64,000 bases of DNA from Chryseobacterium indoltheticum. Lineage in GTDB: Bacteria > Bacteroidota > Bacteroidia > Flavobacteriales > Weeksellaceae. The translations under genes and the position numbers were made by a program. Below are positions 17,593-25,967 of this stretch, piece after piece; position 1 is the first letter of the stretch, and each line of letters opens with the position of its first letter. The notes under the pieces are model-generated. The model was not told the origin of the DNA. It worked only from the letters and a program-made list of their open reading frames with translations, and did not search any database. The stretch is from NCBI RefSeq assembly GCF_003815915.1, contig NZ_CP033929.1:806001-870000 (forward strand). The letters are read 5' to 3'.

Positions 17593-17656
17593 AAATACAT
17601 AATGAACTCACGGTAAAATGGTTTATGCCTGTTGTTTAAACCGAACTGAGTTGCGT

Positions 17657-17848
17657 TGCAATGAAGTAATTGTTTCCGAAAACGTGCCGGCACTCTGCAG
17701 GAAGCTTTCGGGTTCTTCCGAAACGTTTACGCAAGACTGCAGGAGACTTTCGGGTCATATAGAAACCTTGTTGCACCTTAGTAAGAAGCTTTCCGGAAGT
17801 TCCGAAAGGCTGTCGCAGCACTGCAACAAACTTTCGGGAAAAGTTTAG
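17657..17848. repeat. 42-bp degenerate tandem repeat array, GC-rich
   Basis: Units begin at about 17657 (39 bp, most diverged), 17696, 17738 and 17780 (42 bp each) and 17822 (partial). Most begin TGCA and all but the first carry AA/GACTTTCSGG near the start; units 1 and 3 also carry TTCCGAAA. Units 1 and 3 can each fold, for example CTTTCGG with CCGAAA in unit 1, and CTTTCCGGAA with TTCCGAAAG in unit 3. Because 42 is a multiple of three, both strands stay open: plus strand 17618-17848 would encode 76 aa with a C-x-K-L-S-G-S-S-E motif, and minus strand 17821-17636 would encode 61 aa. I treat it as a repeat, not a confident gene. It lies between bshA and DUF2851. Confidence 0.75.
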
Positions 17849-17851
17849 TAT

Positions 17852-17880
17852 AAAAAAAGCCAGAGCAACCGCCCTGACTT
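17852..17880 (-). terminator. Intrinsic terminator after bshA
   Basis: Read on the minus strand, AGTCAGGGC pairs with GCTCTGGCT (two G-U pairs) around loop GGTT and is followed by seven T. Confidence 0.85.
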
Positions 17881-17905
17881 ATAATTTATTTTTAGAAAAA
17901 AGACC

Positions 17906-19054
17906 TTACGCTTTTGCCGGCTCCTTCACAAAATTTGCAATCGTTGTTTTGTACATTTCTTCATAGATTGGAAGAATGTTTTTCAAATCAAATTTTACAG
18001 CTTGTTCTTTAGCATTAATTTTCATCTGTGCTAAAAGTTCTTCGTTGCTCAAAAGCTTGATACAATAATTACTCATCGCTTCTACGTTACCGATTTCAGC
18101 TAAAAATCCGGTTTCACCTTGAATATTTACTTCCGGAATCCCACCCGCATTAGAGCTGATTACCGGAGTGTAAGCCGCCATCGCTTCTAAAGCAGCCAGA
18201 CCAAAGCTTTCCTGCTCAGACGGAAGTAAAAACACGTCTGAAAGCTGTAAAATTCTATATAAATCATTTACTTTTCCTAAAAGACGGATTTTTGAAATCA
18301 AATTCGGGTTTTCTTCTAAAAACTGATTGACTTTTTCCATATCCGGACCTTCACCAATGATAATCAGTTTAGATTTTACTTTCTTTTCTACATTTTTAAA
18401 AATTTGCAATACTTCATCTACACGTTTTACAGGACGTAAATTGGAAACGTGAATCAATATTTTTTCGTCTTCATTGGCAAACTGGGTTCGCTGACATTCA
18501 TTAAGTTCATCAAATTCAGAGTTATCAATGAAATTGGTAATCACCTGAATCTCTTTTTTAATATTAAAAAACTGTAGCGTATCCTTTTTCAGACTTTCGG
18601 AAACAGAAGTAATGGCATCCGATTTATTAATCGAAAATTCTACCGCATGTTTATAACTCGGATGTTGACCTACCAAAGTAATATCTGTTCCGTGAAGTGT
18701 TGTTACCAAAGGAATGTCGTTATTGTCTTCCTTCAACATTTGCTTTGCCGTAAAAGCCGCATAAGCATAAGGAATGGCGTAATGAGCGTGAAGTAGATCT
18801 AATTTATAAAGATTCACAACACGATAGATCATTGAGCTTAATGCAATATCATAAGGCTGATATTGAAAAAGCGGATACGTCTGAACATTTACTTTATGGA
18901 AAAAAATATTGGGATTGGTGATATCTAATCTTGCGGGAAGTGCCGAACTGATGAAGTGTACTTCATAGCCTTTGTTTGCCAAAGACATTCCTAGTTCTGT
19001 TGCCACGATTCCGCTTCCGCCGTATGTTGGGTAGCAAAGTATGCCTATTTTCAT
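17906..19054 (-). CDS. bshA: N-acetyl-alpha-D-glucosaminyl L-malate synthase (BshA)
   Basis: A GT4-family glycosyltransferase that joins UDP-GlcNAc and L-malate in the first step of bacillithiol synthesis. The 382-aa length is typical. The N-terminus MKIGILCYPTYGGSGIVATE, with HFISSALPARL next, is the BshA signature. HAHYAIPYAYAAFTAKQ and TTLHGTDITLVG give the acceptor-side motif. LIHVSNLRPVKRVDEVLQIF and SEQESFGLAALEAMA (E-x7-E nucleotide-sugar motif, about residues 277-287) complete the fold. It implies that this organism makes bacillithiol as its low-molecular-weight thiol; bshB and bshC are not in the window. Starts 10 bp after the GH3 gene, so both are probably one transcript. Confidence 0.95.
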   Translation of the reverse strand: MKIGILCYPTYGGSGIVATELGMSLANKGYEVHFISSALPARLDITNPNIFFHKVNVQTYPLFQYQPYDIALSSMIYRVVNLYKLDLLHAHYAIPYAYAAFTAKQMLKEDNNDIPLVTTLHGTDITLVGQHPSYKHAVEFSINKSDAITSVSESLKKDTLQFFNIKKEIQVITNFIDNSEFDELNECQRTQFANEDEKILIHVSNLRPVKRVDEVLQIFKNVEKKVKSKLIIIGEGPDMEKVNQFLEENPNLISKIRLLGKVNDLYRILQLSDVFLLPSEQESFGLAALEAMAAYTPVISSNAGGIPEVNIQGETGFLAEIGNVEAMSNYCIKLLSNEELLAQMKINAKEQAVKFDLKNILPIYEEMYKTTIANFVKEPAKA

Positions 19055-19064
19055 TGTACTGTTG

Positions 19065-20795
19065 TTATTTTGAAGTGGTGAATTCTGTTGATTTTGAAAA
19101 TTTTGGAGCTTCCAGATTTATTCCCATTCCGGGTTTTAATTGATCATTTACCAAAACGGGAAGTTTTCCTGAAATTTTGGTTTTTCCGTTGAGTGCATCT
19201 GCCGTTGCCGTCATAGAGTCATCATTATTTTCATAAGAAACTAAAACGGTAGAAACTTTAGATAGATCGATATCCTTCAACGCATAAGCGCTTCCAAAAA
19301 CATTAAGAATTACATTTTTATTTTTTGTTAAGTCCGATAAAATCTTTTTAGATTCTGCTGAAATTTTATAAGGTTTGTAAGCTGTAGAATTATCTTTATG
19401 GAAACCTACAATAACAGTTGAATTGGCAGGAATTGTATTGATTTCCGAAGCTTTTTTAACGATAACTTTTGAGCCTGATTTTAATCGATTTTCAAAAGTC
19501 TGATAAGGAGCTTCTTCCAAAGGAACATAATAGTATGTTGTATTTGAATTTAACGGAAGCAATTTCTTCTCATCTTTCAATAATGTTAAAGCATTTGAAT
19601 AAAGATTTTGAACCAGTTTTGTATGCGAATCATTATTGATGTCGTAGTTGATATTTTCAGGATTTTTTGGAGTGTATTGATTTAAGCCTAAAAAATATTT
19701 GGTTAATAAAATCTTCTTTACACTTTCTTCAACTCTTGATTGAGAAATTTCTCCTTGATCAATAGCTTTTTGAATGAGTTTTTTACCTTCTGAGACCCCT
19801 TGTGAAAAAAGCATAATATCATTTCCTGCTTTAAACGCTAAAGCATCTAGTTCGCCCGGCTTATATTTATTGGCTACAGCGCCCATATTCAAAGCGTCAG
19901 TGATGATTAAACCTTTGTAGCCAAGCTTTTCTTTTAATAACCCGGTTATAATGTTTTTTGAAATAGAAGCAGGAATACCTTTGCCAGATTCCAGACTTGG
20001 AACGTATAAATGAGCAACCATTACACCGCCAATTCCTTTATTCATTAAATCTTTGAAAGGTGCTAATTCTATTTTATTTAATCTTTGCAGGCTGTGAGAA
20101 ACTACGGGAAGATCGAGGTGAGAATCTGTATTGGTATCACCATGTCCCGGAAAATGTTTGATCGCTGCGAGAATATTGTTGTCTTGCAAACCGTTTGCAT
20201 ACGATAATGCAGATTGCGTGACATTAGAAACTTCTGAACCAAAGCTTCTGTTCCCAATAATCGGGTTGTTTGGATTGGTATTCACGTCAACGACAGGTGC
20301 GAAATCCCAGTTGACACCCATTCTTTTGCAGTCTTCGGCGATTTTGGCGGCCATCTGATAAATAAGATCTTTATCCTGAATAGCTCCCAAAGTCATTGCC
20401 CAAGGAAATTTGTGAGCGGTATTGATTCTTTGGTACAATCCCCATTCGGCATCCATACCAATCATCAAAGGCACTTTTGATTTTTGTTGAAATTCGTTCA
20501 CCAGATTAATTTCTCTTGCAGCATCATCCTGCATCAAAATCAATCCGCCGATTTTATCGTTTGTAACAATATTTCTTACCTGATTGATGTGGTTTTCATC
20601 TTTATTGGTGTAAAGAGCCACAATAAAAAGCTGACCCAGTTTTTCATCTTGAGAAAGACTGTTGTAAGTTTGGTCTACCCATTCTTCTGCTTTTTTGAGA
20701 TCATGCTTTGAAATTTCTTTTGGCTGGTATTGAGCCGAAAGATTTAAACTGAATAAAACGGTAATTAAGAGAAAATTAAAAACTAATTTCTTCAT
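19065..20795 (-). CDS. Exported glycoside hydrolase family 3 protein (NagZ-like)
   Basis: A 576-aa enzyme with signal peptide MKKLVFNFLLITVLFSLNLS, so it acts in the periplasm or outside. The GH3 catalytic domain has KHFPGHGDTNTDSHLDLP (about residues 212-230), which contains the Asp/His dyad typical of beta-N-acetylglucosaminidases of the NagZ branch. The nucleophile loop is LIITDALNMGAV (Asp about 300). VNWDFAPVVDVNTNPNNPII is also standard. A C-terminal alpha/beta domain (about 400-560) makes it longer than cytoplasmic NagZ. Likely substrates are GlcNAc-containing glycans such as peptidoglycan fragments. Upstream of bshA on the same strand. Confidence 0.9.
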   Translation of the reverse strand: MKKLVFNFLLITVLFSLNLSAQYQPKEISKHDLKKAEEWVDQTYNSLSQDEKLGQLFIVALYTNKDENHINQVRNIVTNDKIGGLILMQDDAAREINLVNEFQQKSKVPLMIGMDAEWGLYQRINTAHKFPWAMTLGAIQDKDLIYQMAAKIAEDCKRMGVNWDFAPVVDVNTNPNNPIIGNRSFGSEVSNVTQSALSYANGLQDNNILAAIKHFPGHGDTNTDSHLDLPVVSHSLQRLNKIELAPFKDLMNKGIGGVMVAHLYVPSLESGKGIPASISKNIITGLLKEKLGYKGLIITDALNMGAVANKYKPGELDALAFKAGNDIMLFSQGVSEGKKLIQKAIDQGEISQSRVEESVKKILLTKYFLGLNQYTPKNPENINYDINNDSHTKLVQNLYSNALTLLKDEKKLLPLNSNTTYYYVPLEEAPYQTFENRLKSGSKVIVKKASEINTIPANSTVIVGFHKDNSTAYKPYKISAESKKILSDLTKNKNVILNVFGSAYALKDIDLSKVSTVLVSYENNDDSMTATADALNGKTKISGKLPVLVNDQLKPGMGINLEAPKFSKSTEFTTSK

Positions 20796-20811
20796 GATTT
20801 TTGAATATGAA

Positions 20812-20819
20812 CAAAAATA
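20812..20819 (-). promoter_or_regulatory. Candidate -7 element for the GH3-bshA operon
   Basis: Minus-strand TATTTTTG is an exact TAnnTTTG match, 16 bp before the ATG at 20795. No convincing -33 TTTG was found. Confidence 0.4.
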
Positions 20820-20907
20820 CGATTAAAAAAATGATGAATACTAAAGTTTTTTTGATTTTTGGTATATGTTTTGATTCCGCCTTTAGTAATATTAAACTTA
20901 ATTTAAA

Positions 20908-21420
20908 ATGAAAAAAATTATTCCATTTTTAATGCTTGCATTTGTCAGCGTATTTACTGTAAGTTGTGATAACGATGATGATGTACAGTATGTAGATAAT
21001 GACACCTATGCTGGAGTTATCGAGATTACAAGAAATTTCCAATATAATACTGCAGAAGATGTTTATTTTATCAATCAGTCAATTAGTATGGAGCCTTCGG
21101 ATATGGCTTTAGTATATAGATTGAAAGATGGATCAAATAATGGTGATGTTTGGGAACAGATTCCTAGAACATTATATTTTTCTGGTGGAAGAGAGCTCGA
21201 TTATGACTTTGATTTTACTCAAAAAGATGTTCAGATTTTAGCGGGTGGAAACTATGACATTTCAACAACTCCGACTTATTTGAATAATCAGACTTTCAGA
21301 ATTGTTTTAGTTCCTGCAGGCTTTTTAAATAAAGGAGCTAAACCTCCGGTTGATTACAGTGACTATAATGCGGTGATTAAGTATTATAATATCAACGACT
21401 CAAAAGTTACTAAATATTAA
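20908..21420 (+). CDS. Probable surface-exposed lipoprotein of unknown function
   Basis: 170 aa. Signal peptide II MKKIIPFLMLAFVSVFTVSC is followed by DNDDD. An acidic run just after the lipid-modified cysteine resembles the lipoprotein export signal that sends Bacteroidota lipoproteins to the cell surface. The rest is mostly beta-strand with Asp/Tyr-rich segments such as PVDYSDYNAVIKYYNINDS. I recognise no enzymatic motif. It stands alone, divergent from the GH3-bshA operon and convergent with ribA. Confidence 0.8.
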   Translation: MKKIIPFLMLAFVSVFTVSCDNDDDVQYVDNDTYAGVIEITRNFQYNTAEDVYFINQSISMEPSDMALVYRLKDGSNNGDVWEQIPRTLYFSGGRELDYDFDFTQKDVQILAGGNYDISTTPTYLNNQTFRIVLVPAGFLNKGAKPPVDYSDYNAVIKYYNINDSKVTKY

Positions 21421-21450
21421 AAGTAGAATCTTTTCAAATTTTTATAATAA

Positions 21451-21482
21451 AAAAGCTCCGGAAAATATTTTTCGGAGCTTTT
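21451..21482. terminator. Bidirectional terminator
   Basis: Arms AAAAGCTCCG (21451-21460) / CGGAGCTTTT (21473-21482) are perfectly paired, with A- and T-runs on both sides, between convergent genes. Confidence 0.88.
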
Positions 21483-21503
21483 GATTTGTCTGTCAGAATA
21501 AAA

Positions 21504-22097
21504 CTATTTTTCGTCATCTAAAAAATGGCCGAAGAAATCTTTTTTAGTCTGCAAATATCCTTTACTGATGTCATTCGCAGGAATCTGCAACGGAACTCTC
21601 GAGTTGAGATTGATGTTGCTTTCTTCTACAAATTTCACTTTATCCGGATTATTGGTTAAAAGGTTAATATTTTCAATTTTCAACTGGTTTAGAATTTCGA
21701 TCGCAATACCGAAATTTCTATCATCTGCAGGTAAGCCAAGTTCTAGATTTGCCTGTACGGTATCAAAGCCTTTTTCCTGAAGAGAATATGCTTTAAGCTT
21801 ATTGATGATCCCGATATTTCTTCCTTCCTGACGAAGATAGATGATTAATCCACCGTTTTCGTGCATGTATTTCATTGCTGCATCAAGCTGTTGTCCGCAT
21901 TCACATTTTTTTGAATGGAATACTTCTCCGGTAATGCATTCAGAATGAAAACGTACATTTACAGGCTTAGAAAAATCTGTATTTTCTGCAAGTATCGCCA
22001 TGTGTGGCATCCAGTCATTTTCATCTTCCGAAAAAGCAATCATTCGGAAATTACCGTGCTCTGTAGGAACATTAGCTTCCGCCTGAATTTTAATCAT
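21504..22097 (-). CDS. ribA: GTP cyclohydrolase II (RibA)
   Basis: Converts GTP to 2,5-diamino-6-ribosylamino-4(3H)-pyrimidinone 5'-phosphate, the first step of riboflavin synthesis. The 197-aa, single-domain form is not fused to RibB. Zinc cysteines are Cys54, Cys65 and Cys67 in ECITGEVFHSKKCECGQQL. YLRQEGRNIGIINKLKAYSL contains the catalytic Arg and neighbouring residues, and LTNNPDKVKFVEES is the expected GTP-binding end motif. It is the last gene of the operon that begins with DUF4292, and 13 bp separate it from the upstream lipoprotein gene. Confidence 0.96.
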   Translation of the reverse strand: MIKIQAEANVPTEHGNFRMIAFSEDENDWMPHMAILAENTDFSKPVNVRFHSECITGEVFHSKKCECGQQLDAAMKYMHENGGLIIYLRQEGRNIGIINKLKAYSLQEKGFDTVQANLELGLPADDRNFGIAIEILNQLKIENINLLTNNPDKVKFVEESNINLNSRVPLQIPANDISKGYLQTKKDFFGHFLDDEK

Positions 22098-22110
22098 TGA
22101 ATTGTTTTGT

Positions 22111-22566
22111 TTATTTTTTTCCGTTTACAGAATCCTCTATCACGGTAACGTTTGTTTTTAATCTTACCAAATATCTGTTTAATACTTCATCTTCATCTTT
22201 CTTAAGATATCTTCTAAGCTTTTGAATGTTTTTGTAAGATTTTTCCAGATTCTTAATGGTTTTGTTTTTTCCTGAAGTATTGCCTGCTGCTATAGCATAA
22301 AGGTAATTTTGAAGCGTGTACTTTAAAGTAATTACTTCATTATTAACAGCAGAATTGGTAAATTTAGGAAAAGTGGAAATCAGATTAGTGATTTCTGAGG
22401 CATTTACATTTTCGGTAATATTAATACTTATACTTTTTGAATCTTCAGAATCAACAGATTTTGAATCACTTGAAAAAGTGTTTGATAAAGGTGATAGATT
22501 CAGCTTTTCAGTAGCACAGGAAGAAGTGATTAATAATAGTGTTCCAAGAAAAAGTAGTCGTCTCAT
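22111..22566 (-). CDS. Small lipoprotein of unknown function
   Basis: 151 aa. MRRLLFLGTLLLITSSC is a lipoprotein signal peptide with the lipobox TSSC. A Ser/Asp-rich linker follows, and the C-terminal 90 residues look helical and basic (KTIKNLEKSYKNIQKLRRYL). No family is recognised. The ATG overlaps the stop of the DUF4254 gene by four bases, so the two are translationally coupled and may work together. Confidence 0.75.
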   Translation of the reverse strand: MRRLLFLGTLLLITSSCATEKLNLSPLSNTFSSDSKSVDSEDSKSISINITENVNASEITNLISTFPKFTNSAVNNEVITLKYTLQNYLYAIAAGNTSGKNKTIKNLEKSYKNIQKLRRYLKKDEDEVLNRYLVRLKTNVTVIEDSVNGKK

Positions 22567-23174
22567 TTTTGATCCTTTTGGTAAAGGATTGGGTTAAGAC
22601 TTTCATCATTGTACATTTTCATTTGTTTGTACACTTTCATCTTAACATCACCGTTTTCAATATCTGTAAGTAATTGAGTTATTGAAGTCGACAAATCTTC
22701 TTTTTGAGTAAGTAGCACATCCAATTTTGCCTGGCAATTTTGACGGTGCTCTTCTGAAGCAGATTCTCTGTTGGCTTCTAACGACATATGATAAACCTTT
22801 AGTGCTAAAATAGATAATCTGTCAACAGCCCAAGCTGGAGTTTCAGTATTTATTTTTGCATCAGATTTAGGCGTAATATTTTTGTATTTATCTAAAAACC
22901 AACTGTCTATATATTCTACCAAATCGGTTCTCTTTTGATTTGAAGAATCTATTGTCCTCTTTAGTTGCAGAGCATCAGTTGGATCTATATTTTCATCTCT
23001 AATAATATCTTCCAAATGCCATTGAACGGTATCAATCCAGTTTTTAGCATACAAAATCCGTTCCAAAGTCTCGGTTTCAAAAGGATTTTTTACAGGTGTA
23101 TCAACGCTGTCTAATACATGATAATCTTCAATTGATTGGTTGAAGATCTTCCAGGCAGTATCGGTGAAGTTCAT
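22563..23174 (-). CDS. DUF4254 domain-containing protein
   Basis: A 203-aa, all-helical, soluble protein with no signal peptide. NPFETETLERILYAKNWIDT, VQWHLEDIIRDENIDPTDAL and SNQKRTDLVEYIDSWFL match the conserved blocks of DUF4254, found widely in Bacteroidota next to LPS or envelope genes. The molecular function is unknown. It follows tatA by 12 bp and overlaps the next gene. Confidence 0.85.
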   Translation of the reverse strand: MNFTDTAWKIFNQSIEDYHVLDSVDTPVKNPFETETLERILYAKNWIDTVQWHLEDIIRDENIDPTDALQLKRTIDSSNQKRTDLVEYIDSWFLDKYKNITPKSDAKINTETPAWAVDRLSILALKVYHMSLEANRESASEEHRQNCQAKLDVLLTQKEDLSTSITQLLTDIENGDVKMKVYKQMKMYNDESLNPILYQKDQK

Positions 23175-23186
23175 TGAAATGAAAAA

Positions 23187-23405
23187 TTATAAGTTGCTGT
23201 TTGGGTTGTTACTTGAAGGATGATTTTCCGTAGTTTTTGCTTCCGGTTTATCTTCTTCTTTGATAGCATCTTTAAATTCTTTGATTCCAGAACCCATACC
23301 TCTCATCAATTCAGGGATTTTTTTACCTCCGAAAAGCAATAAAAGGATGATAGCAACGATAAGGATGTGCTGCCAAGATAACGCGAGTATTGTTAATGTA
23401 TACAT
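23187..23405 (-). CDS. tatA: Sec-independent (Tat) translocase subunit TatA/TatE
   Basis: A 72-aa subunit of the twin-arginine translocase that forms the export pore for folded proteins. One N-terminal membrane helix (about residues 8-24, LSWQHILIVAIILLLLF) is followed by the signature GGKKIPELMRGMGSGIKEFK, an amphipathic helix, and then an acidic/Asn-rich tail. TatC is not in the window. The gene lies 31 bp after envC in the same operon, an envelope-linked context. Confidence 0.94.
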   Translation of the reverse strand: MYTLTILALSWQHILIVAIILLLLFGGKKIPELMRGMGSGIKEFKDAIKEEDKPEAKTTENHPSSNNPNSNL

Positions 23406-23436
23406 TTCTTAATGTTTTTGCAAAGTTAATCTTTTT

Positions 23437-24996
23437 TTAATATGAAACCCAACCTAAAGGGTCAACTGCATTATTTCCATTCCAAATCTGGAAATCAAGC
23501 GTGTAAGTGCCATCAAAATCCTGAGCCACTGCCCCAACTACCGTACCTGCAGAAACCTGCTGGTTTTTAGAAACGGTGGTGCTGCTAAGATTTGAATAAA
23601 TGGTGAAATAATCACCATGTTTTATCATCACCGTCCTTGTACCGTCTGCTGAAGGAATTACCTGTGATACTGTTCCCGGGAAAACTGCTCTTGCAGAAGT
23701 TCCTTTTGCGACAGATATTTTTATTCCGTTATTCTCTTCCCAAATCGATTTAAAGACCGGATGTTGCTGTCTCCCGAATCTATGAGTGATCGTTCCTTGT
23801 GCAGGCATAGAAATTCTTCCTTTGCTTGATGCAAAATTACTTCCCGCTGCAGGAGCAGATACCCCATAATTGGTCATTGCTTTTGTCTCTGCGGCTTTTT
23901 TATCGCTGTCTTTTTTCTTTTCTAAAGCTTCCTCTGCTGCTTTTGCGGCATTTAGTTTTGCAGTGGCCTCTCGAGATCGCAATGCTGCTTCTTCAGATGC
24001 TTTTTTAGCTGCAAGTTTTCTGGCTTCATCTTTTGCATTGGCCTCACTTCTTGCGGCTTCCTCATTCCTTTTTCTTTCTTCATCTGCTCTTTTTGCAGCC
24101 AGTTCAGATGCTTTTTTAGCTTCAGCTTCGGCTAATTTTCTCTCTTTTTCAAGGGCTTCGGCACGAGCTTTTGATTCTGCTTCAATTCTTGCTTTCTCTC
24201 TGTCTGCAGCCAATTTTGCTAAACGAATTTTTTCGGCTTCAGCTTTTCTTCTGCTTTCTTCCTCAGCTTTTGCAATTCTTATTTCTTCAGCAATTATGGC
24301 TCTTATTTGTCCTTCTAAAGCTTTAGACTGAGTTTGTTTTTGTCTAAGATCAGCAGTAAGTTTAGTTTCATTTTTCTTAAAGTCTGTTACCAGCTGTTCT
24401 TTTTGACTACGTTCAACGCTAATGGTTGTTAAATCTTTTTTCTGGTTGGCTAACAGATTTTCTTTCTCAGTTGCCGATTTTCTTTTCTGTTCAACAGATT
24501 TTTTAAGCGCAACTGCAGCGTTTGTGATTTCAGCAGCCTTTTTATCCTGATAATCCGAATATTGTTTTAAATACTGTACTCTTCGTAATGCTTCTCCCAA
24601 ACTTTTTGATGAAAGAATGAAAGTCACCTTATTCTGTACTCCTTTATTTTTGTAAGCGTTTACTAAGACATGAGCATAATTTTTTCTTAAAACTGCCAAT
24701 TCTCGGTTTTGCCTGTTGATTTCCAATTGACGAAGATAAATTTCATCTTCAATGAATCTTTTTTCTTTTTGTGTATTGTTGTAGACCTTTTCTCTAAGCG
24801 CTAATTTTTTATTAACGTTATTCAAATATGATATAGACAATTTAGATTCGTTTCTAGTTTTCGCCAAATCTGAATTTATCTGAGCTATCTGTTTTTTTAG
24901 ATCAGCATTTTGCTTTTGCAACTGTTCTTTGTTTTGTTGGCCAAATTGTAAACCGAACAGCAAAATGCCTATTAAAAAGCTAATTTTTTTAATCAT
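23437..24996 (-). CDS. envC: EnvC-type murein hydrolase activator with degenerate M23 (LytM) domain
   Basis: A 519-aa exported protein: signal peptide (about residues 1-20), a long coiled coil (about 22-360, extremely rich in Ala, Glu, Lys and Arg), a linker, and a C-terminal M23-like domain (about 395-519). Catalytic zinc ligands of true LytM enzymes look replaced: the H-x3-D site reads NNGIKIS, the usual Y-x-H-L reads YSNL, and the H-x-H region reads LDFQIW. The protein therefore probably activates amidases rather than cutting peptidoglycan itself, as established for EnvC/NlpD in enterobacteria. Overlaps DUF4292 by four bases. Ala-rich frames on the other strand here are coiled-coil shadows. 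Confidence 0.92.
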   Translation of the reverse strand: MIKKISFLIGILLFGLQFGQQNKEQLQKQNADLKKQIAQINSDLAKTRNESKLSISYLNNVNKKLALREKVYNNTQKEKRFIEDEIYLRQLEINRQNRELAVLRKNYAHVLVNAYKNKGVQNKVTFILSSKSLGEALRRVQYLKQYSDYQDKKAAEITNAAVALKKSVEQKRKSATEKENLLANQKKDLTTISVERSQKEQLVTDFKKNETKLTADLRQKQTQSKALEGQIRAIIAEEIRIAKAEEESRRKAEAEKIRLAKLAADREKARIEAESKARAEALEKERKLAEAEAKKASELAAKRADEERKRNEEAARSEANAKDEARKLAAKKASEEAALRSREATAKLNAAKAAEEALEKKKDSDKKAAETKAMTNYGVSAPAAGSNFASSKGRISMPAQGTITHRFGRQQHPVFKSIWEENNGIKISVAKGTSARAVFPGTVSQVIPSADGTRTVMIKHGDYFTIYSNLSSTTVSKNQQVSAGTVVGAVAQDFDGTYTLDFQIWNGNNAVDPLGWVSY

Positions 24997-25835
24997 TTAA
25001 TATCAATTTTCTTATAATTGGCTGGAACAGAATAAGGTGTTTCCATCCTCGAAAAGTCAAATTTCGTGTTTTCCATTAAAATCTGGCTTGTTTTGGAACC
25101 TTTTATAATTATTTTAACATTTTTTGGTAGCTTTACTTCATTCGGAAAGGTCTCCCAGTTTTCATATACGATTTCAATGGCATCATTGGATTTCACATCT
25201 TGTAATTTTACCCAATTTAAATTGAAATCTTCAGTGTATTGCATTTCTACTTTGTATTCTCTTGTCACTTCATTAGTAACAATTTTCTGATTCGTAATTG
25301 AAGTCAGTTGATATCCGTCAGTGTTTTTTACAATTTTTGAATTGCTGTTGGTAATGTGCATAAATGTACGCCCCATCAACAGTTTTTCTAAAGTTTTATA
25401 ATCAATAAAATTAACGTTCAAAAGATTGTTGAGATAGTCAAAATCTGAGTCGATATAATTTTTATTGTATCTATCCATTGCCTTAATGCCTTCCGGAGTA
25501 ATAATCGCTCTGGCTGCAGGGATGATTAAAAAAGTAATATTAGACCATATTTTTTTGTCGCTTTCAATGTAAATTATTGCGTCAAGCGGGCTTACTCTCA
25601 AATCACTTGCTGTAATTTTACTGCTGATTTTTACATGCTCAAATTTAGGATGAATCAATATCTTTTCGTAAAAATTCAAACGATCCTGAATGTTTTTGGG
25701 GTCTTTAGGATCATTCTGATTTGAATTCTGTATCTGGATACTGTCATTTTCAGAAGCATTTTGATTAAGCGCTTTTCTGCTTTTGCAGGAAAGTACAGTC
25801 ATTGTAAGAATCAGGAAGAGTGCCCATTTTTTCAT
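24993..25835 (-). CDS. DUF4292 domain lipoprotein
   Basis: A 280-aa lipoprotein. I chose ATG 25835 because it gives a clean signal peptide (MKKWALFLILTMTVLSC, Cys17); the frame is open 17 codons upstream. Segments such as HVKISSKITASDLRVSPLDA, KLLMGRTFMHITNSNSK and EIVYENWETFPNEVKLPKNV match DUF4292. The fold of this family resembles LolA/LolB-type lipoprotein carriers, so a role in lipoprotein or lipid transport is possible but unproven. First visible gene of the operon DUF4292-envC-tatA-DUF4254-lipoprotein-ribA, overlapping envC by four bases. Confidence 0.86.
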   Translation of the reverse strand: MKKWALFLILTMTVLSCKSRKALNQNASENDSIQIQNSNQNDPKDPKNIQDRLNFYEKILIHPKFEHVKISSKITASDLRVSPLDAIIYIESDKKIWSNITFLIIPAARAIITPEGIKAMDRYNKNYIDSDFDYLNNLLNVNFIDYKTLEKLLMGRTFMHITNSNSKIVKNTDGYQLTSITNQKIVTNEVTREYKVEMQYTEDFNLNWVKLQDVKSNDAIEIVYENWETFPNEVKLPKNVKIIIKGSKTSQILMENTKFDFSRMETPYSVPANYKKIDIK

Positions 25836-25919
25836 ATGAATTTGTATTATTTTTAGCAAATGTAATCGTTTCGATTTTACCTGCAATTTTTAATAATCTT
25901 TTGCAATATTAACGCCAAA

Positions 25920-25942
25920 CCACACAATATCATATTGTGTGG
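25920..25942 (-). terminator. Palindromic hairpin after the nucleotidyltransferase
   Basis: Perfect 11-bp arms CCACACAATAT / ATATTGTGTGG surround a single base, 26 bp downstream of the minus-strand stop at 25968. No strong T-run follows (GTTTGGCG), so terminator function is moderate at best. Confidence 0.5.
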
Positions 25943-25967
25943 CTTCTCAACGTTATTTTATATAAAT

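Noticed and set aside
17618..17848. Open frame that would encode a 76-aa Cys/Ser-rich repeat protein
   Set aside because: It follows entirely from the 42-bp tandem repeat and is also open on the other strand. No signal peptide or start context; kept as a repeat feature instead.
23826..24331. Long Ala/Ser/Phe-rich plus-strand open frames
   Set aside because: They are the antisense of the EnvC coiled coil; the repetitive Ala/Glu/Lys codons leave the other strand open by chance.
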